Assembly (NCBI GenBank): GCA_030601755.1
Contig: JAUWBF010000016.1
Span: 1 to 50,480 of the forward strand
From: Verrucomicrobiota bacterium
GTDB lineage: Bacteria; Verrucomicrobiota; Verrucomicrobiia; Opitutales; Opitutaceae
Length of the DNA stretch: 50,480 bases
Reading direction: 5' to 3'
Every line of letters starts with the position of its first letter. Positions within the stretch are counted from its first letter, which is position 1. This document shows, piece by piece, positions 15,711-25,638 of this stretch. Under the pieces are notes generated by a model, which searched no databases, had not been told where the DNA came from, and worked only from the letters and a program-made list of their open reading frames with translations. The translations under genes were made by a program, and so were the position numbers.

Positions 15711-16001
15711 ATGTCCGACGACTCCGAACCACACGCGACCGAATCCGTCTTCACCACGGTGCGCGACTTCAGTGACCGCGTCATCGAGGAGATGCCCGCG
15801 CGCGTCGTCGCGGCCATCGCCTTCGTGGCGTTTTTCTTTTTCTACGGCGCGGCCATCAACCTCATCAAACTCACCGGCCGCGACCTCGCCACGATCGACT
15901 TCCCCGTGGGCGTCGTCACCGGAGCGGCCGGTTGCGTCGCCGTGACGCTCTACATCATCGTCACCAAGCGGCGTCGGCGTGGTCGTGGTGATGATAGATA
16001 A
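15711..16001 (+). CDS. Small two-helix membrane protein, unknown
   Basis: 96 residues. It has a soluble acidic N-terminus (MSDDSEPHATESVFTT), a helix VVAAIAFVAFFFFYGAAINL, a second VVTGAAGCVAVTLYIIV, then a basic tail (TKRRRRGRGDDR). No family is recognised. It lies 42 bp after rmuC on the same strand and converges on menE with 29 bp between the stops. Confidence 0.6.
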   Translation: MSDDSEPHATESVFTTVRDFSDRVIEEMPARVVAAIAFVAFFFFYGAAINLIKLTGRDLATIDFPVGVVTGAAGCVAVTLYIIVTKRRRRGRGDDR

Positions 16002-16030
16002 ATCGCCACGTCGCGGCAGGCACCGGGATA

Positions 16031-17278
16031 TCACCGCCTGGCACCACCGGCCGAGGCCGCGAGCAGCAACGCGCCGCGATCCACCTTGCCCTGCGCGTTG
16101 CGCGGCCAGGGACTGACGGCGACGTAGGACTTGGGACGTTCCGCGGGGGAAAGTTTGGCACGCACGATTGTCTCGACATCGGCGTCGGGAAACGGGCCGG
16201 GCTCGGCCGCGTGGCAGGCGACGACCCGTTGGCCCCACTGCGCGTCGGGCACGCCGACCACGGCCACGTCGGCCCAGCGGCCAGTGGCGCGCAACACGGC
16301 CTCGACCGCGAGCGGGTCGACCTTTTTGCCGCCGGTGATGATGAAGGCATCGGCTCGACCAAGCACGCGCAGACGCCCCTCGCCATCGAGTTCGGCGAGG
16401 TCGTCGGTGCGCCAAGGGCCGGGCGCGCGCGACTCCGGCCAATAACCGCGGAAGAGCGACTCGGCCTCGACCAGCAGGCGGCCCTCGGCGTCGAGCGTCA
16501 GGCGCGCGTGGGGCAGCGCCGTGCCGCAGTCGCGGCGACCGGCCAGGAACTCCTCGGGGTGTTGCGCGGCGACCATCGCGGCGGTCTCGGTGGAGCCATA
16601 GGCGGCCGACACGGGCAGGTGCGCGGTGGAGGCCCGGTCGAGCAACTCCGGCCAGGCGGGACCGCCGCCGAGCAGAATGGCGCGAAACCCGCGCAGCCAG
16701 TCGACCGCCTCGGGGTCGCCGAGGAGGCGGGCGAGCTGCGTCGGGACGAGCGAGACAAACCAGTCGCCGGACGCGGGCAACGGTGGTCGCTCGCCCGCGG
16801 CGAGCGCGGTCCAGTCGGTCGGTTGATAGACGCCGCCGGTGAAAACCGTGCGCATCCACGCCATGAGTCCGCTGACGTGGTGCAGCGGCAACAGGCCGAG
16901 GACGTTGACGCGCGCGACGCCAAAGTGGCGCGCGAAGCCCAATGCGGCCGCGGAGAGCGTGGACTCGTCGTGCCGGGCGAGCTTGACGCCGCCGCCCGAG
17001 CCGCCGGTCGGCAGGCAAAGCCAGCCGTGGTCGACGCGACGAACGCCGGCATCGTCGGCGACGGTCGCGGGCGGAGTGGCGACGAGACGGTTGAACAACG
17101 CCCGGCGGGCTTCGTCCCAGTCGGGATCGGCCACGAAGACATGGCCCCCGCCGGCGACGGCCGCGGTGAAGGCGGCCATGAAGCGCGCCGGATCACGCTC
17201 GCAGACCACCGCGTCGCCGCACTCGCCGAGCAGGGGCTCGACGGAAAGCAGGCGCAGCAGTTGGTCGCGGGTGGGCAT
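16031..17278 (-). CDS. menE: o-Succinylbenzoate-CoA ligase-like AMP-forming enzyme
   Basis: 415 residues from the ATG at 17278, short for the ANL superfamily, as is normal for MenE. Motifs are LPTGGSGGGVKLARHDEST (adenylate P-loop variant), LGLLPLHHVSGLMAWMR, AAYGSTETAAMV, the hinge region TDDLAELDGEGRLRVLGRAD, FIITGGKKVDP, and RNAQGKVDR with the catalytic Lys near the end. MenE activates o-succinylbenzoate in menaquinone synthesis; no other men genes lie nearby, so the name rests on size and motifs. An upstream in-frame start would add about 55 residues without family similarity. It is divergent from the next gene across 219 bp. Confidence 0.75.
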   Translation of the reverse strand: MPTRDQLLRLLSVEPLLGECGDAVVCERDPARFMAAFTAAVAGGGHVFVADPDWDEARRALFNRLVATPPATVADDAGVRRVDHGWLCLPTGGSGGGVKLARHDESTLSAAALGFARHFGVARVNVLGLLPLHHVSGLMAWMRTVFTGGVYQPTDWTALAAGERPPLPASGDWFVSLVPTQLARLLGDPEAVDWLRGFRAILLGGGPAWPELLDRASTAHLPVSAAYGSTETAAMVAAQHPEEFLAGRRDCGTALPHARLTLDAEGRLLVEAESLFRGYWPESRAPGPWRTDDLAELDGEGRLRVLGRADAFIITGGKKVDPLAVEAVLRATGRWADVAVVGVPDAQWGQRVVACHAAEPGPFPDADVETIVRAKLSPAERPKSYVAVSPWPRNAQGKVDRGALLLAASAGGARR

Positions 17279-17497
17279 GGAGGCAAGCAAGCCCCGGCAG
17301 TTGATTGCCGCCAGCGGCTTTACGCAAAAACTAACTATGAACCTCCGCCTGTTCCGACCGGCATACGCGAAAGTGCGCTGTTTGGCCCCATACCAAGAAC
17401 CAGCCGGCCATGGTGCCGGCGCCCCTTGTCCACCGTATCCCAAATGTAAAAGACTCCCGAAAGGCTGGGCTTGCCCTGCCGCGAGAAGGCTTAACTA

Positions 17498-18124
17498 ATG
17501 AACGGTCTTAATCTGATGATCATTCACTGGGGATACCTTCTGGCCGGAGTATTTGTAGCGCTGTTTCCGGGCAAATACCTGCGCGGTTCCGAGTATCGCC
17601 ATTTCGAATACGACCAGCTCAGCCGCCGCTTGGCCGATAAAAACAAACGTCGGCGTCGTTGGTGGAAAATGCCGGCGGTCTGGATCGAACCGCTGCGGGG
17701 TTTCGCGGCGGCGTTTTTGCTTAGTCAGGCCCTTTCGCTGGAACCCGAGACCGTGGACAAAACCGCTAAGTTTTTGGTCATGGTGCTGCCGCTGCTGATC
17801 CTCACCGTGGGCGTTACCATCCAGTGCACGAGCGATCAGGACCGCATCAAGATGGTCACTCCCATCGGCTACCTTTCGGGCCTGATCATCGGCCTGCTGC
17901 CGCTCACGATCGCCCTGCCCGCGGTCGTGCTCGGTGCGTCCAGCGCGATCGCCTTTCGCCGCTGGGCGGCCGGTCACCTGCTTGGCGGCGTGGCGGCGGC
18001 GGTCATTGGCTATTTCTTTTTGGGGCCGCACATCAACGTGGCTTGGGCCGCCGGCATCTGCGTGTGGCCGGTGGTGCTCGCGTGGTTCTACCGGCGCAAG
18101 CTGGTGATCGTGGTGCGCATGTAA
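17498..18124 (+). CDS. Membrane protein of unknown family, tandem copy 1
   Basis: 208 residues from 17498, or 202 from the ATG at 17516, which aligns exactly with the start of copy 2 (MIIHWGYLL versus MTTHWGYLI). Features in order are a short helix, a basic block KNKRRRRWWKMPAVWIEPLRG, about four membrane helices, PIGYLSGLIIGLLPL, and FRRWAAGHLLGGV, ending with YRRKLVIVVRM. No family is recognised. The next gene encodes a clear paralogue. The 219 bp upstream holds a hairpin GCCGGC-catggt-GCCGGC near 17412-17429 and no other clear element. Confidence 0.6.
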   Translation: MNGLNLMIIHWGYLLAGVFVALFPGKYLRGSEYRHFEYDQLSRRLADKNKRRRRWWKMPAVWIEPLRGFAAAFLLSQALSLEPETVDKTAKFLVMVLPLLILTVGVTIQCTSDQDRIKMVTPIGYLSGLIIGLLPLTIALPAVVLGASSAIAFRRWAAGHLLGGVAAAVIGYFFLGPHINVAWAAGICVWPVVLAWFYRRKLVIVVRM

Positions 18125-18253
18125 GGCGCCTTCGGCAAGATGCTCGCATGAAGCAGGCTGCATAACCCCCCAAAGGCTGCCGAATAAATCGCCCGGGGTG
18201 CATAAACGTCGTTCCCGGCAGACATTTCGCATGTAAAGGAAATGTAACTGCCC

Positions 18254-18859
18254 ATGACGACACACTGGGGATATCTGATTTGTAGTTTGACGCTGGCGTG
18301 GCTCCCGGGCCGATGGCTCAGAAACGACCGTTGCCGTGAGTTTCAGTGCGAGCGTCTGATACGCCGCTTCTCAGAAACAAGCCGCCGGCGCCGGCGTTGG
18401 TGGAAGCTCCCCGCCGTATGGATAGAGCCGATACGCGGTTATCTGATCGTCGTGTTGCTCTCCAAGGCGCTGACAACCTCACCCGACGCCACCGGCCGCG
18501 CTCACCTGCTGACACTGCTGGCCACGCTGGCCGTCCTGCTCGTGGGGGTCTCGCTGCAGATGCCCAGCAAACGGCACAAGGCCAGTCTGGTCGCCCCCGT
18601 CGGCTACGTCGGCGGCATCCTGCTGGCCTGGCTGCCGTTCAAAATCGGTCCGGCGGCCATCGCGCTGGGCGCGGCGAGCGCGCTGGCATTTCGCTACTGG
18701 GAGGCCGGCTTTCTCATCGGGGGCGTCTCCTGCCTCGCGATAGGCTGGTGCTTCGTCGGAGCATGCGAACGCCTGATGGCCATCAGCCTGGTCTTTGTCT
18801 GGCCGGTCATCGCGGCCTGGTTGCTCCAAAAGAGACTGGTGCTCCCGGTGCGCAGCTAG
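18254..18859 (+). CDS. Membrane protein of unknown family, tandem copy 2
   Basis: 201 residues, paralogous over its whole length to the preceding protein. Shared blocks are HWGYL at the start, RRRRRWWKLPAVWIEPIRG, PVGYVGGILLAWLPF, ASALAFRYWEAGFLIGGV, and a basic C-terminal end LLQKRLVLPVRS. The conserved Arg-rich/WW segment between the first two hydrophobic stretches would face the cytoplasm. An AAGGA lies 13 bp before the ATG, too far to be a usual ribosome-binding site. Function is unknown. It converges on lolD with 26 bp between. Confidence 0.6.
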   Translation: MTTHWGYLICSLTLAWLPGRWLRNDRCREFQCERLIRRFSETSRRRRRWWKLPAVWIEPIRGYLIVVLLSKALTTSPDATGRAHLLTLLATLAVLLVGVSLQMPSKRHKASLVAPVGYVGGILLAWLPFKIGPAAIALGAASALAFRYWEAGFLIGGVSCLAIGWCFVGACERLMAISLVFVWPVIAAWLLQKRLVLPVRS

Positions 18860-18885
18860 AGAGTCCTTCGTCGGAAGAAAACGAC

Positions 18886-19540
<655 letters not shown>

Positions 19541-19548
<8 letters not shown>

Positions 19549-20773
19549 TGCGCAGGGCCTCCACGGGGTTGAGGCGCGAGGCGCGCCAGGCGGGCAGCAG
19601 GCCGGCGGCGGTCGAGATGCCGACGGCGCAGGCGATGATCAGGACGAGGTCACTCGTAGCGAGGTAGGCGGGCAGGTTGCTGAATTGATAAAAGCGCAGG
19701 AGCGCCTCCTCGCTGCCGGTGAGGCGGGTGAAGAGTTCGATGGCGTCGTTGCGCACGGCGAGCGCGCCGAAGCCGAGCGCGAGGCCGAGCAGCGTGCCGG
19801 CGACGCCGATGAAGAGCCCCTGAAAACAGAAGCACGCGGCGACCTGCGAGGGCCGCGCGCCGAGGGCGCCGAGCAGGCCGATCTCGCGGGTCTTGCGCAC
19901 GACGGCGATCAGCAGCGAGCTGGTCACGGAAAACGCGGCGACCACGATGATGAAGACGAGCAGGAAGAAGATCATGTTCTTCTCCAGCTGAAGCACGAAG
20001 AGGAAGTCCTGGTTGGCCTCCATCCATGAGCCGGCGCGGAGGTTGAAGGGCAGGCCGGCGTTGATCTTGCGGGCGACGAGGTCGGGGTCGGCGGAGGGTT
20101 TAATGCGCAGGTTGACGCCATGCACGCTGTCGCCGAGGCCGTAGAGGTCCTGCATGAGGCGCAGGGTCACGAGCACGACGCTGCTATCGAGTTGCTGGTG
20201 GCCGATCTCGAAGACGCCGGCGACACGCAGGTCGCGCGGGAGGAGGACCTCGTCCTGCTTGAGTTTTTCGAGCAGGAGCGGCGAGTAGATCTGCACGGTC
20301 GAGCCAATGCGCGCGCCGAGCGAGCGGGCGAGCTGAGAGCTGAGGATGACCGAGTCGTCGTCGAGTTCGTCGAGCGAGCCGGCCACGATGTAGTCGCGCA
20401 GCGGAATGACGTTCTCTATGCGTTGCAGGTCGACGCCCTGCACGGCGGGAAAGGCGGGGCGGCGATCGTGTTCGAGCAGCACGACGCCCTCGGCGAAAGG
20501 CGTGGCGGCGACGACCTCGGGCACGGTCTTGAGCGCGTCCAGCAGGCCGGACACGTCGTTGATGGTGGTGCCTTGCCCGCGGATCTGCACGTCGCCCTGC
20601 GTGTCGATGATCATGCGCCGGATCTCGCGGCCGAAGCCGCCCATGACGCTGATCGACACGATGAGCAGCATCACGCCAAGCGCCACGCCGAGGACCGAGA
20701 TCGCGGTGAAGAACGGGAAGCGTTTCCCCGAGGGAAAGAGCTGCTTCAGCGCGAGGTAGAGGGACCAGGGCAT
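19541..20773 (-). CDS. Lipoprotein-releasing system permease, LolC/LolE family
   Basis: 410 residues from the ATG at 20773. The N-terminus is PWSLYLALKQLFPSGKRFPF, then a first helix ISVLGVALGVMLLIVSISVM, a large periplasmic MacB-like domain (about 50-265), and three C-terminal helices (MIFFLLVFIIVVAAFSVTSS; CFCFQGLFIGVAGTLLGLAL; VLIIACAVGISTAAGLLPAW), ending with ASRLNPVEALRNE as in the FtsX family. One permease gene is seen, so this genome may use a homodimer (LolF style). The frame extends 17 codons upstream into the family D repeat; the ATG at 20773 gives the usual N-terminus. Confidence 0.85.
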
Positions 20774-20785
20774 GGGATTCAGAAT

Positions 20786-20890
20786 TTCGCCACGGAGGGC
20801 ACCGAGCTCGGACACGGAGGGCACGGAGTTCCAAGCAGGGCGACTTTCCGTCTCGGTGTTCTCTGTGTCATAGCTCCGTGAACTCTGTGG
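20786..20890. repeat. Dispersed inverted repeat, 'cacggagggcacggag' type (family D)
   Basis: A left part (20786-20830, containing cacggagggcaccgag and cacggagggcacggag) is imperfectly complementary to the right part (20851-20890, ctcggtgttctctgtgtcat then agctccgtgaactctgtggc). It fills the gap between lysS and the lolC/E-like gene, both on the minus strand. It has the layout of the other paired repeats but is more degenerate. Confidence 0.6.
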
Positions 20891-20906
20891 CCCAAATCAG
20901 GGATTT

Positions 20907-22382
20907 TTAACCCGCGGTGTTCCGCAGCTGCGGGAAGAGGATGACGTCGCGGATGCTCTCGGCGCCGGTGAGCAGGATGCAGAGGCGGTCGATGCCGATG
21001 CCCATGCCGCCGGCCGGGGGCATGCCGTGCTCGAGGGCGAGCAGGAAGTCGTGGTCGATTTTTTGAACCTCCTCGCCGGCCTGCGCCTCGAACATCTGGC
21101 GCTGCACGTCGGGGTCGTTCTGCTCGGAGTAGGCGGGCGCGATCTCCATGCCGCCGATGATGAGCTCGAACACGTCGATGGTGGTCGGGTCGTCGGCCGT
21201 GATCTTGGCCAGCGGGCAGAGTTCCTTGGGCAGGTGGGTGACGAAAGTGGGCTGGATGAGCTTGGGTTCGATGAGCTTTCCGAAGATCTCGTTGGTGATC
21301 TCGTAGTCCTCCCACTTGGGGTCGACCTTGAGACCGAGGGCCTCGACACCGGCGATTTTGTCGGCCTTGGAGAGGTTGAACCAGTCGGGATTGCCGGTCT
21401 TCTCGCGGATGATGTCCTTGTATTTCACCTCGCGCCAGTCGGCCGCGAAGTCGATGACCTCGCCGGAAGCAGCGTGGGTGATCTGCGCGGTGCCAAGCAC
21501 GTCGTTGCAGAGCGAACGAAAGAGGTCCTGCACGAGGGTCATCATGCCGCGATAGTCGCTGTAGGCCTGGTAAACCTCGAGCATGGTGAACTCGGGGTTG
21601 TGGCGGCGGGAGACGCCTTCGTTGCGGAAGTTGCGGCCGATCTCGAAAACGCGGTCATAGCCGCCGACGAGCATGCGCTTGAGGTAGAGTTCGAGCGAGA
21701 TGCGGAGGACGAAGTCGGTGCCGAGGGCGTTGTGGTGCGTCTCGAACGGACGGGCCGCGGCGCCGCCGGCGACGCCTTGGAGGACGGGGGTCTCGACTTC
21801 AAGGAACTGGCGGTCCTCGAGGAAGCGGCGGATGTGCGAGACGATGCGCGAGCGGGTCATGAGGCGCTTGCGCGACTCCTGGTTGACGATGAGGTCGAGG
21901 TAGCGCTGGCGGTAAACCTGCTCGGCGTCGCTGAGGCCGTGCCACTTCTCGGGCAGCGGGCGCAAGGCCTTGGCAACGAGGGTGAACGACTCAACGCGCA
22001 CGGTGATCTCGCCGGTCTTGGTCTTGAAGAGCGTGCCGGTGACGCCGATGAGGTCGCCGAGGTCGAGTTGCTTCTTGAAGACCATGTAGCGTTCCTCGCC
22101 GAGCACGTCCTTGCGGAAGTAGAGTTGGATGACGCCCTGCTGGTCCTGGATCTTCACGAACGAGCTGCCGCCCTGCACTCGGAAGGTGATCAGGCGGCCG
22201 GCGACGGTCACGGTGACGGTGTTGTCCTGCTCGTCCACGTATTGCGCGATGGCGTCCTGCGAGAAGTGGGTGGGCTCGACGTTGGCGCGGAACGGGTCGA
22301 AGCCGGCGGCGCGCAGGTCGGCGAGCTTTTGCCGGCGCACGGCATGCTGGTCGTGGGAAATGTCCTGGGTGTTGTCGCTCAT
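20907..22382 (-). CDS. lysS: Lysine-tRNA ligase, class II
   Basis: 491 residues from the ATG at 22382. The N-terminal OB-fold anticodon-binding domain (TVTVAGRLITFRVQGGSSFV; KIQDQQGVIQLYFRKDVLGE) is followed by the class II core: VETPVLQGVAGGAAARPF, FVLRISLELYLKRMLVGGYD, motif 2 EIGRNFRNEGVSRRHNPEFT, and motif 3 GGMGIGIDRLCILLTG near the C-terminus. It charges tRNA-Lys. The frame is open for another 88 codons upstream, but those residues do not match the family. It is divergent from the MgtC/DUF4010 gene across 139 bp. Confidence 0.96.
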   Translation of the reverse strand: MSDNTQDISHDQHAVRRQKLADLRAAGFDPFRANVEPTHFSQDAIAQYVDEQDNTVTVTVAGRLITFRVQGGSSFVKIQDQQGVIQLYFRKDVLGEERYMVFKKQLDLGDLIGVTGTLFKTKTGEITVRVESFTLVAKALRPLPEKWHGLSDAEQVYRQRYLDLIVNQESRKRLMTRSRIVSHIRRFLEDRQFLEVETPVLQGVAGGAAARPFETHHNALGTDFVLRISLELYLKRMLVGGYDRVFEIGRNFRNEGVSRRHNPEFTMLEVYQAYSDYRGMMTLVQDLFRSLCNDVLGTAQITHAASGEVIDFAADWREVKYKDIIREKTGNPDWFNLSKADKIAGVEALGLKVDPKWEDYEITNEIFGKLIEPKLIQPTFVTHLPKELCPLAKITADDPTTIDVFELIIGGMEIAPAYSEQNDPDVQRQMFEAQAGEEVQKIDHDFLLALEHGMPPAGGMGIGIDRLCILLTGAESIRDVILFPQLRNTAG

Positions 22383-22521
22383 GAAGCCGACCAGCGTGGG
22401 CGGCGGCGCGGGGTCGGGCAAACGGAAATTCCGGGCACGGCACGACCCTGAAGGAAACGCGCAGGCGTCCAACCGCCATTGCTCGTTGGACATTGGGAAC
22501 CGGTTATTTATGCTCCGAGCC

Positions 22522-23772
22522 ATGCCTCCGTTGCTCGCACCCATCATCGCCAGCGCCGGCCTGGGCGCGTTGATCGGCCTGATCCGGCAATGGCGCGACC
22601 AGAACAGCCGCAAGAACCCCGACGTGGACATGGGCGGCATTCGCACCTACACGTTTTGGGCGATTCTCGGCGCGGTGTCCGCCCTCGCCTCCCGCGACTA
22701 CGCTCCGTGGACGTTGCCCGTGCTGCTGCTGGTCGTGTCGGCCCACCAGATCGTGATGCGCTGGAAAACCCACGACGAAACCTCGCCCGGCGGCACGTCG
22801 TTCGCGGCCACGTTGCTCACCATCATGATCGGCGCGCTCATAGCCTGGGAACAGACCGAGAGCGGCGTCGTGCTCGCGGCGCTCACCATGGTCGTGCTCG
22901 GCAGCAAGAAACCCGTGCACGAGTGGACCGACCGCTTCACCGCGGCGGACATTCGCGCGACGCTGCAATTCGTCGCCGTCACCGGCGTCATCCTGCCGCT
23001 CGTGCCCGACCGCGACATGGGCCCCTACGGCGGCTTCAACCCCTTCTCGACCTGGCTGATGGTGGTGCTCATTTCCGGGCTCGGCTTTGCCAGCTACGTC
23101 GCCATGCGCATCATCGGCGAACGCGCCGGCATCGTCGTTTCCAGCCTGCTCGGCGGTCTCGCCTCCAGCACGGCGACCACCCTCGCCTTCAGCCGCCGCA
23201 GCAAGGAGGACCCCGACCGCTCCGCCCACTACGCGCTCGCACTCTCCATCGCCAGCGGCGTCATGTTGCCGCGCGTGCTGGTCGTGGTCGGGCTGGTCAA
23301 CCGCGAGCTCGCGCTCGGCCTCGTGTTGCCGTTCGCGTTGATGAGCATCCCGCCGATCTTGCACGGACTGTGGTTCTGGCTGCGCCGACCGGACGCCCCC
23401 GAGAACTCCGACGCGCTGGCGATCCAGAATCCGTTGAAACTCACCACCGCGATCAAGTTCGCCGCGCTCTACGCCGTGTTCGCCTTCATCGTCGAAGCCG
23501 CCTCCCAACACAACCTTCAGGACAGCCTCCTGCCGCTCAGCTTCGTCTCCGGCCTGACCAACATGGAGGCCATCTCCCTCTCCATGGCCAACCACGAGAA
23601 CGGAGCCTCCGGCGAACTCGCCGTGCAGGCCATCGTCATCGCCGCCGTGGCCAACTCCATTTCGAAAATCGCCATCGCCGTCTTCGCCGGCGACAAACGC
23701 CTTCGCCCACCCGCCCTGCTCTCCCTCGGCGCCACCGCGGCCATCGGCGGAGCGGCGGCCTTCCTGCTGTGA
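22522..23772 (+). CDS. MgtC/SapB-type and DUF4010 integral membrane protein
   Basis: 416 residues from the ATG at 22522; an ATG at 22510 in frame would add four residues. The N-terminal half is MgtC-like (LGALIGLIRQWRDQ; GIRTYTFWAILGAVSALAS), the C-terminal half DUF4010-like (ERAGIVVSSLLGGLASSTAT; TTLAFSRRSKED; LSFVSGLTNMEAISLSMAN). About 11-12 hydrophobic helices are visible. The role of this combined family is not established; MgtC itself is tied to magnesium stress and ATP synthase control in pathogens, which need not apply here. It is transcribed divergently from lysS. Confidence 0.8.
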   Translation: MPPLLAPIIASAGLGALIGLIRQWRDQNSRKNPDVDMGGIRTYTFWAILGAVSALASRDYAPWTLPVLLLVVSAHQIVMRWKTHDETSPGGTSFAATLLTIMIGALIAWEQTESGVVLAALTMVVLGSKKPVHEWTDRFTAADIRATLQFVAVTGVILPLVPDRDMGPYGGFNPFSTWLMVVLISGLGFASYVAMRIIGERAGIVVSSLLGGLASSTATTLAFSRRSKEDPDRSAHYALALSIASGVMLPRVLVVVGLVNRELALGLVLPFALMSIPPILHGLWFWLRRPDAPENSDALAIQNPLKLTTAIKFAALYAVFAFIVEAASQHNLQDSLLPLSFVSGLTNMEAISLSMANHENGASGELAVQAIVIAAVANSISKIAIAVFAGDKRLRPPALLSLGATAAIGGAAAFLL

Positions 23773-23839
23773 TACCCTTCCCCGCCGCGCCAGCGACAGG
23801 AGTTGCGGCCCGTGACATGCCGCGCAAACCTCCCCCGCC

Positions 23840-24526
23840 ATGACCAGCACCGCCGCCACCACGCCCGCCGCCGCCGTCCTCGACTGGGGCCGCACCCGCT
23901 ATGCCGACGCATGGGCCCGCCAGGACGCGCTCGTGGCCGCGCGCATCGCCGGCGAAATCGGCGACACGCTCGTGCTCAACGAACACGACCCCGTCTACAC
24001 CATCGGCCTGCGCAGCGGCGCCGACCAACACCTCGTCTGGGACCCCGCGCACCTCGCCCGCGAAGGCATCGAGGTCGTCAAGACCAACCGCGGCGGCGAC
24101 ATCACCTACCACGGCCCCGGCCAGCTCGTCGGCTACCCCATCGTCGACCTTTCCCCGCGCAAGGACCTGCACGCCTACCTGCGCTTCATCGAACAGGTCC
24201 TGATCAACACCGTCGCCGACTTCGGCCTCGTCGCCGCCCGCCGCGAAGGCAAGACCGGCATCTGGGTCGACACCCGCAAGATCGCCGCCATCGGCGTCGC
24301 CGTGCGTCGCTGGGTCGCCTACCACGGCTTCGCCCTCAACGTGAACGCCAACCTCCTGCACTTCCAAGGCATCGTCCCCTGCGGCATCGCCGCCGCCGAC
24401 GGCACCGTCACCTCGCTCCAGGCCGAGCTCGGCCGCCCCGTCGACCTCGCCGCCGTCAAGACCGCCGCCGCCAACCACTTCAACCGCCTGCTCCCCGGCT
24501 TCCTCGCTGGCACCGACAGCCATTAA
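23840..24526 (+). CDS. lipB: Octanoyltransferase LipB
   Basis: 228 residues. LipB motifs are LVLNEHDPVYTIGLRSGADQ, RGGDITYHGPGQLVGYPIVD, the catalytic Lys in DTRKIAAIGVAV (Lys147), and the catalytic Cys in GIVPCGI (Cys181). It moves octanoyl groups from acyl-carrier protein to lipoyl domains, forming an acyl-thioester on the Cys. It lies 94 bp ahead of lipA, which completes lipoate synthesis. It starts 67 bp after the DUF4010 gene. Confidence 0.94.
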   Translation: MTSTAATTPAAAVLDWGRTRYADAWARQDALVAARIAGEIGDTLVLNEHDPVYTIGLRSGADQHLVWDPAHLAREGIEVVKTNRGGDITYHGPGQLVGYPIVDLSPRKDLHAYLRFIEQVLINTVADFGLVAARREGKTGIWVDTRKIAAIGVAVRRWVAYHGFALNVNANLLHFQGIVPCGIAAADGTVTSLQAELGRPVDLAAVKTAAANHFNRLLPGFLAGTDSH

Positions 24527-24620
24527 TGTCCGGCCTCCACCGCATCAGCCCCGGCCATACCTGAAAAAAATCCGTGCCCCGCGCCCCGATCTTGGTAAGT
24601 TCCCGCCTTTGACCCTCTCG

Positions 24621-25517
24621 ATGGACACCACGCGCAAACCCTCCTGGCTCCGTGCCAAGCTTCCCTCCGGCCCCGGCTACGCCGCCGTGCGCCGCCTCGT
24701 GGACGACCACAGCCTCCACACCGTCTGCCAGAGCGCGCAGTGCCCCAATCTCGGCGAATGCTGGTCCCGCGGCACCGCCACCGTGATGATCCTCGGCAAC
24801 ATCTGCACGCGCTCCTGCAACTTCTGCGCGATCCAGACCGGCCGCCCAACCGAGCTCGATCTCAGCGAACCCGCCCGCGTCGCCGAGTCCATCGCACGTA
24901 TGAATCTTCGCCACTGCGTCATCACCTCGGTCGCCCGCGACGAGTTGACCGACGGCGGTGCCTCCGTCTGGGCCGCGACCATCCGCGCCGTGCGCCACCG
25001 CAACCCGCAGACCGCCATCGAGGTCCTCGTCCCCGACTTCAAGGGCAAATACGAGCACATCGACACCGTGCTCGACGCCAAGCCCGACATCTACAACCAC
25101 AACCTCGAGACCGTCGAACGCCTGCAAAAGCCCGTGCGCGTCCAGGCCCGCTACGACCGATCCCGCGACGTGCTCCGCCACGCCAAGTCCCGCGGCTTCA
25201 CGACCAAGACCGGCATCATGCTCGGCCTCGGAGAACGCGAGGACGAGATCGCCCAAACCATCCGCGACATCGCCTCGGACCGCACCGACATCCTCACCAT
25301 CGGCCAATATCTCCAACCCACCCCGCAGCACTGGAAAATCGACCGCTGGGTGCACCCCGACGAGTTCGCCCGCTGGAAGGAATTCGCGCTCGAGTGCGGC
25401 ATCGGCGTCTGCGAGAGCGGCCCCATGGTGCGCTCCAGCTACCACGCCGACGAGCAGTCGAAAAAATACACCGGCATCGAGCACCTCAACACCGTCAACG
25501 CCCTCGCCGGCGTCTGA
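24621..25517 (+). CDS. lipA: Lipoyl synthase LipA
   Basis: 298 residues from the ATG at 24621; an in-frame TTG at 24609 would add four residues. Both iron-sulphur motifs are intact: the auxiliary cluster Cys36, Cys41 and Cys47 (CQSAQCPNLGEC) and the radical-SAM CxxxCxxC of Cys62, Cys66 and Cys69 (ICTRSCNFCAI). The C-terminal RSSYHAD supplies the Ser ligand of the auxiliary cluster. It inserts two sulphur atoms into protein-bound octanoyl groups. It works directly after LipB. Confidence 0.96.
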   Translation: MDTTRKPSWLRAKLPSGPGYAAVRRLVDDHSLHTVCQSAQCPNLGECWSRGTATVMILGNICTRSCNFCAIQTGRPTELDLSEPARVAESIARMNLRHCVITSVARDELTDGGASVWAATIRAVRHRNPQTAIEVLVPDFKGKYEHIDTVLDAKPDIYNHNLETVERLQKPVRVQARYDRSRDVLRHAKSRGFTTKTGIMLGLGEREDEIAQTIRDIASDRTDILTIGQYLQPTPQHWKIDRWVHPDEFARWKEFALECGIGVCESGPMVRSSYHADEQSKKYTGIEHLNTVNALAGV

Positions 25518-25520
25518 GCC

Positions 25521-25623
25521 CCAAGGAGAGCCGCTTTTCAAGCGGCTTCGTCTCCCTCACGTTGTCCACCACCCCGTTGGCAACATCTCACCACAAAGCC
25601 GCTTGGAAAGCGGCTCTCTTTGG
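25521..25623. repeat. Double-palindrome intergenic repeat (family E)
   Basis: Left arm 25521-25550 (core gagagccgcttttcaagcgg) and right arm 25595-25623 (core aaagccgcttggaaagcggc then tctctttgg) are near-perfect reverse complements. Each arm is itself palindromic around GCCGCTT...AAGCGGC. The intervening 44 bp is unrelated sequence. It fills the lipA-amn gap completely, and its right arm ends 15 bp before the amn ATG. Confidence 0.8.
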
Positions 25624-25638
25624 AATTTAATTCCCGCC

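Noticed and set aside
25521-25623. CRISPR-like pair of repeats
   Set aside because: The repeats are inverted, occur only twice and have no regular spacer series. No direct-repeat array was seen anywhere in the window.
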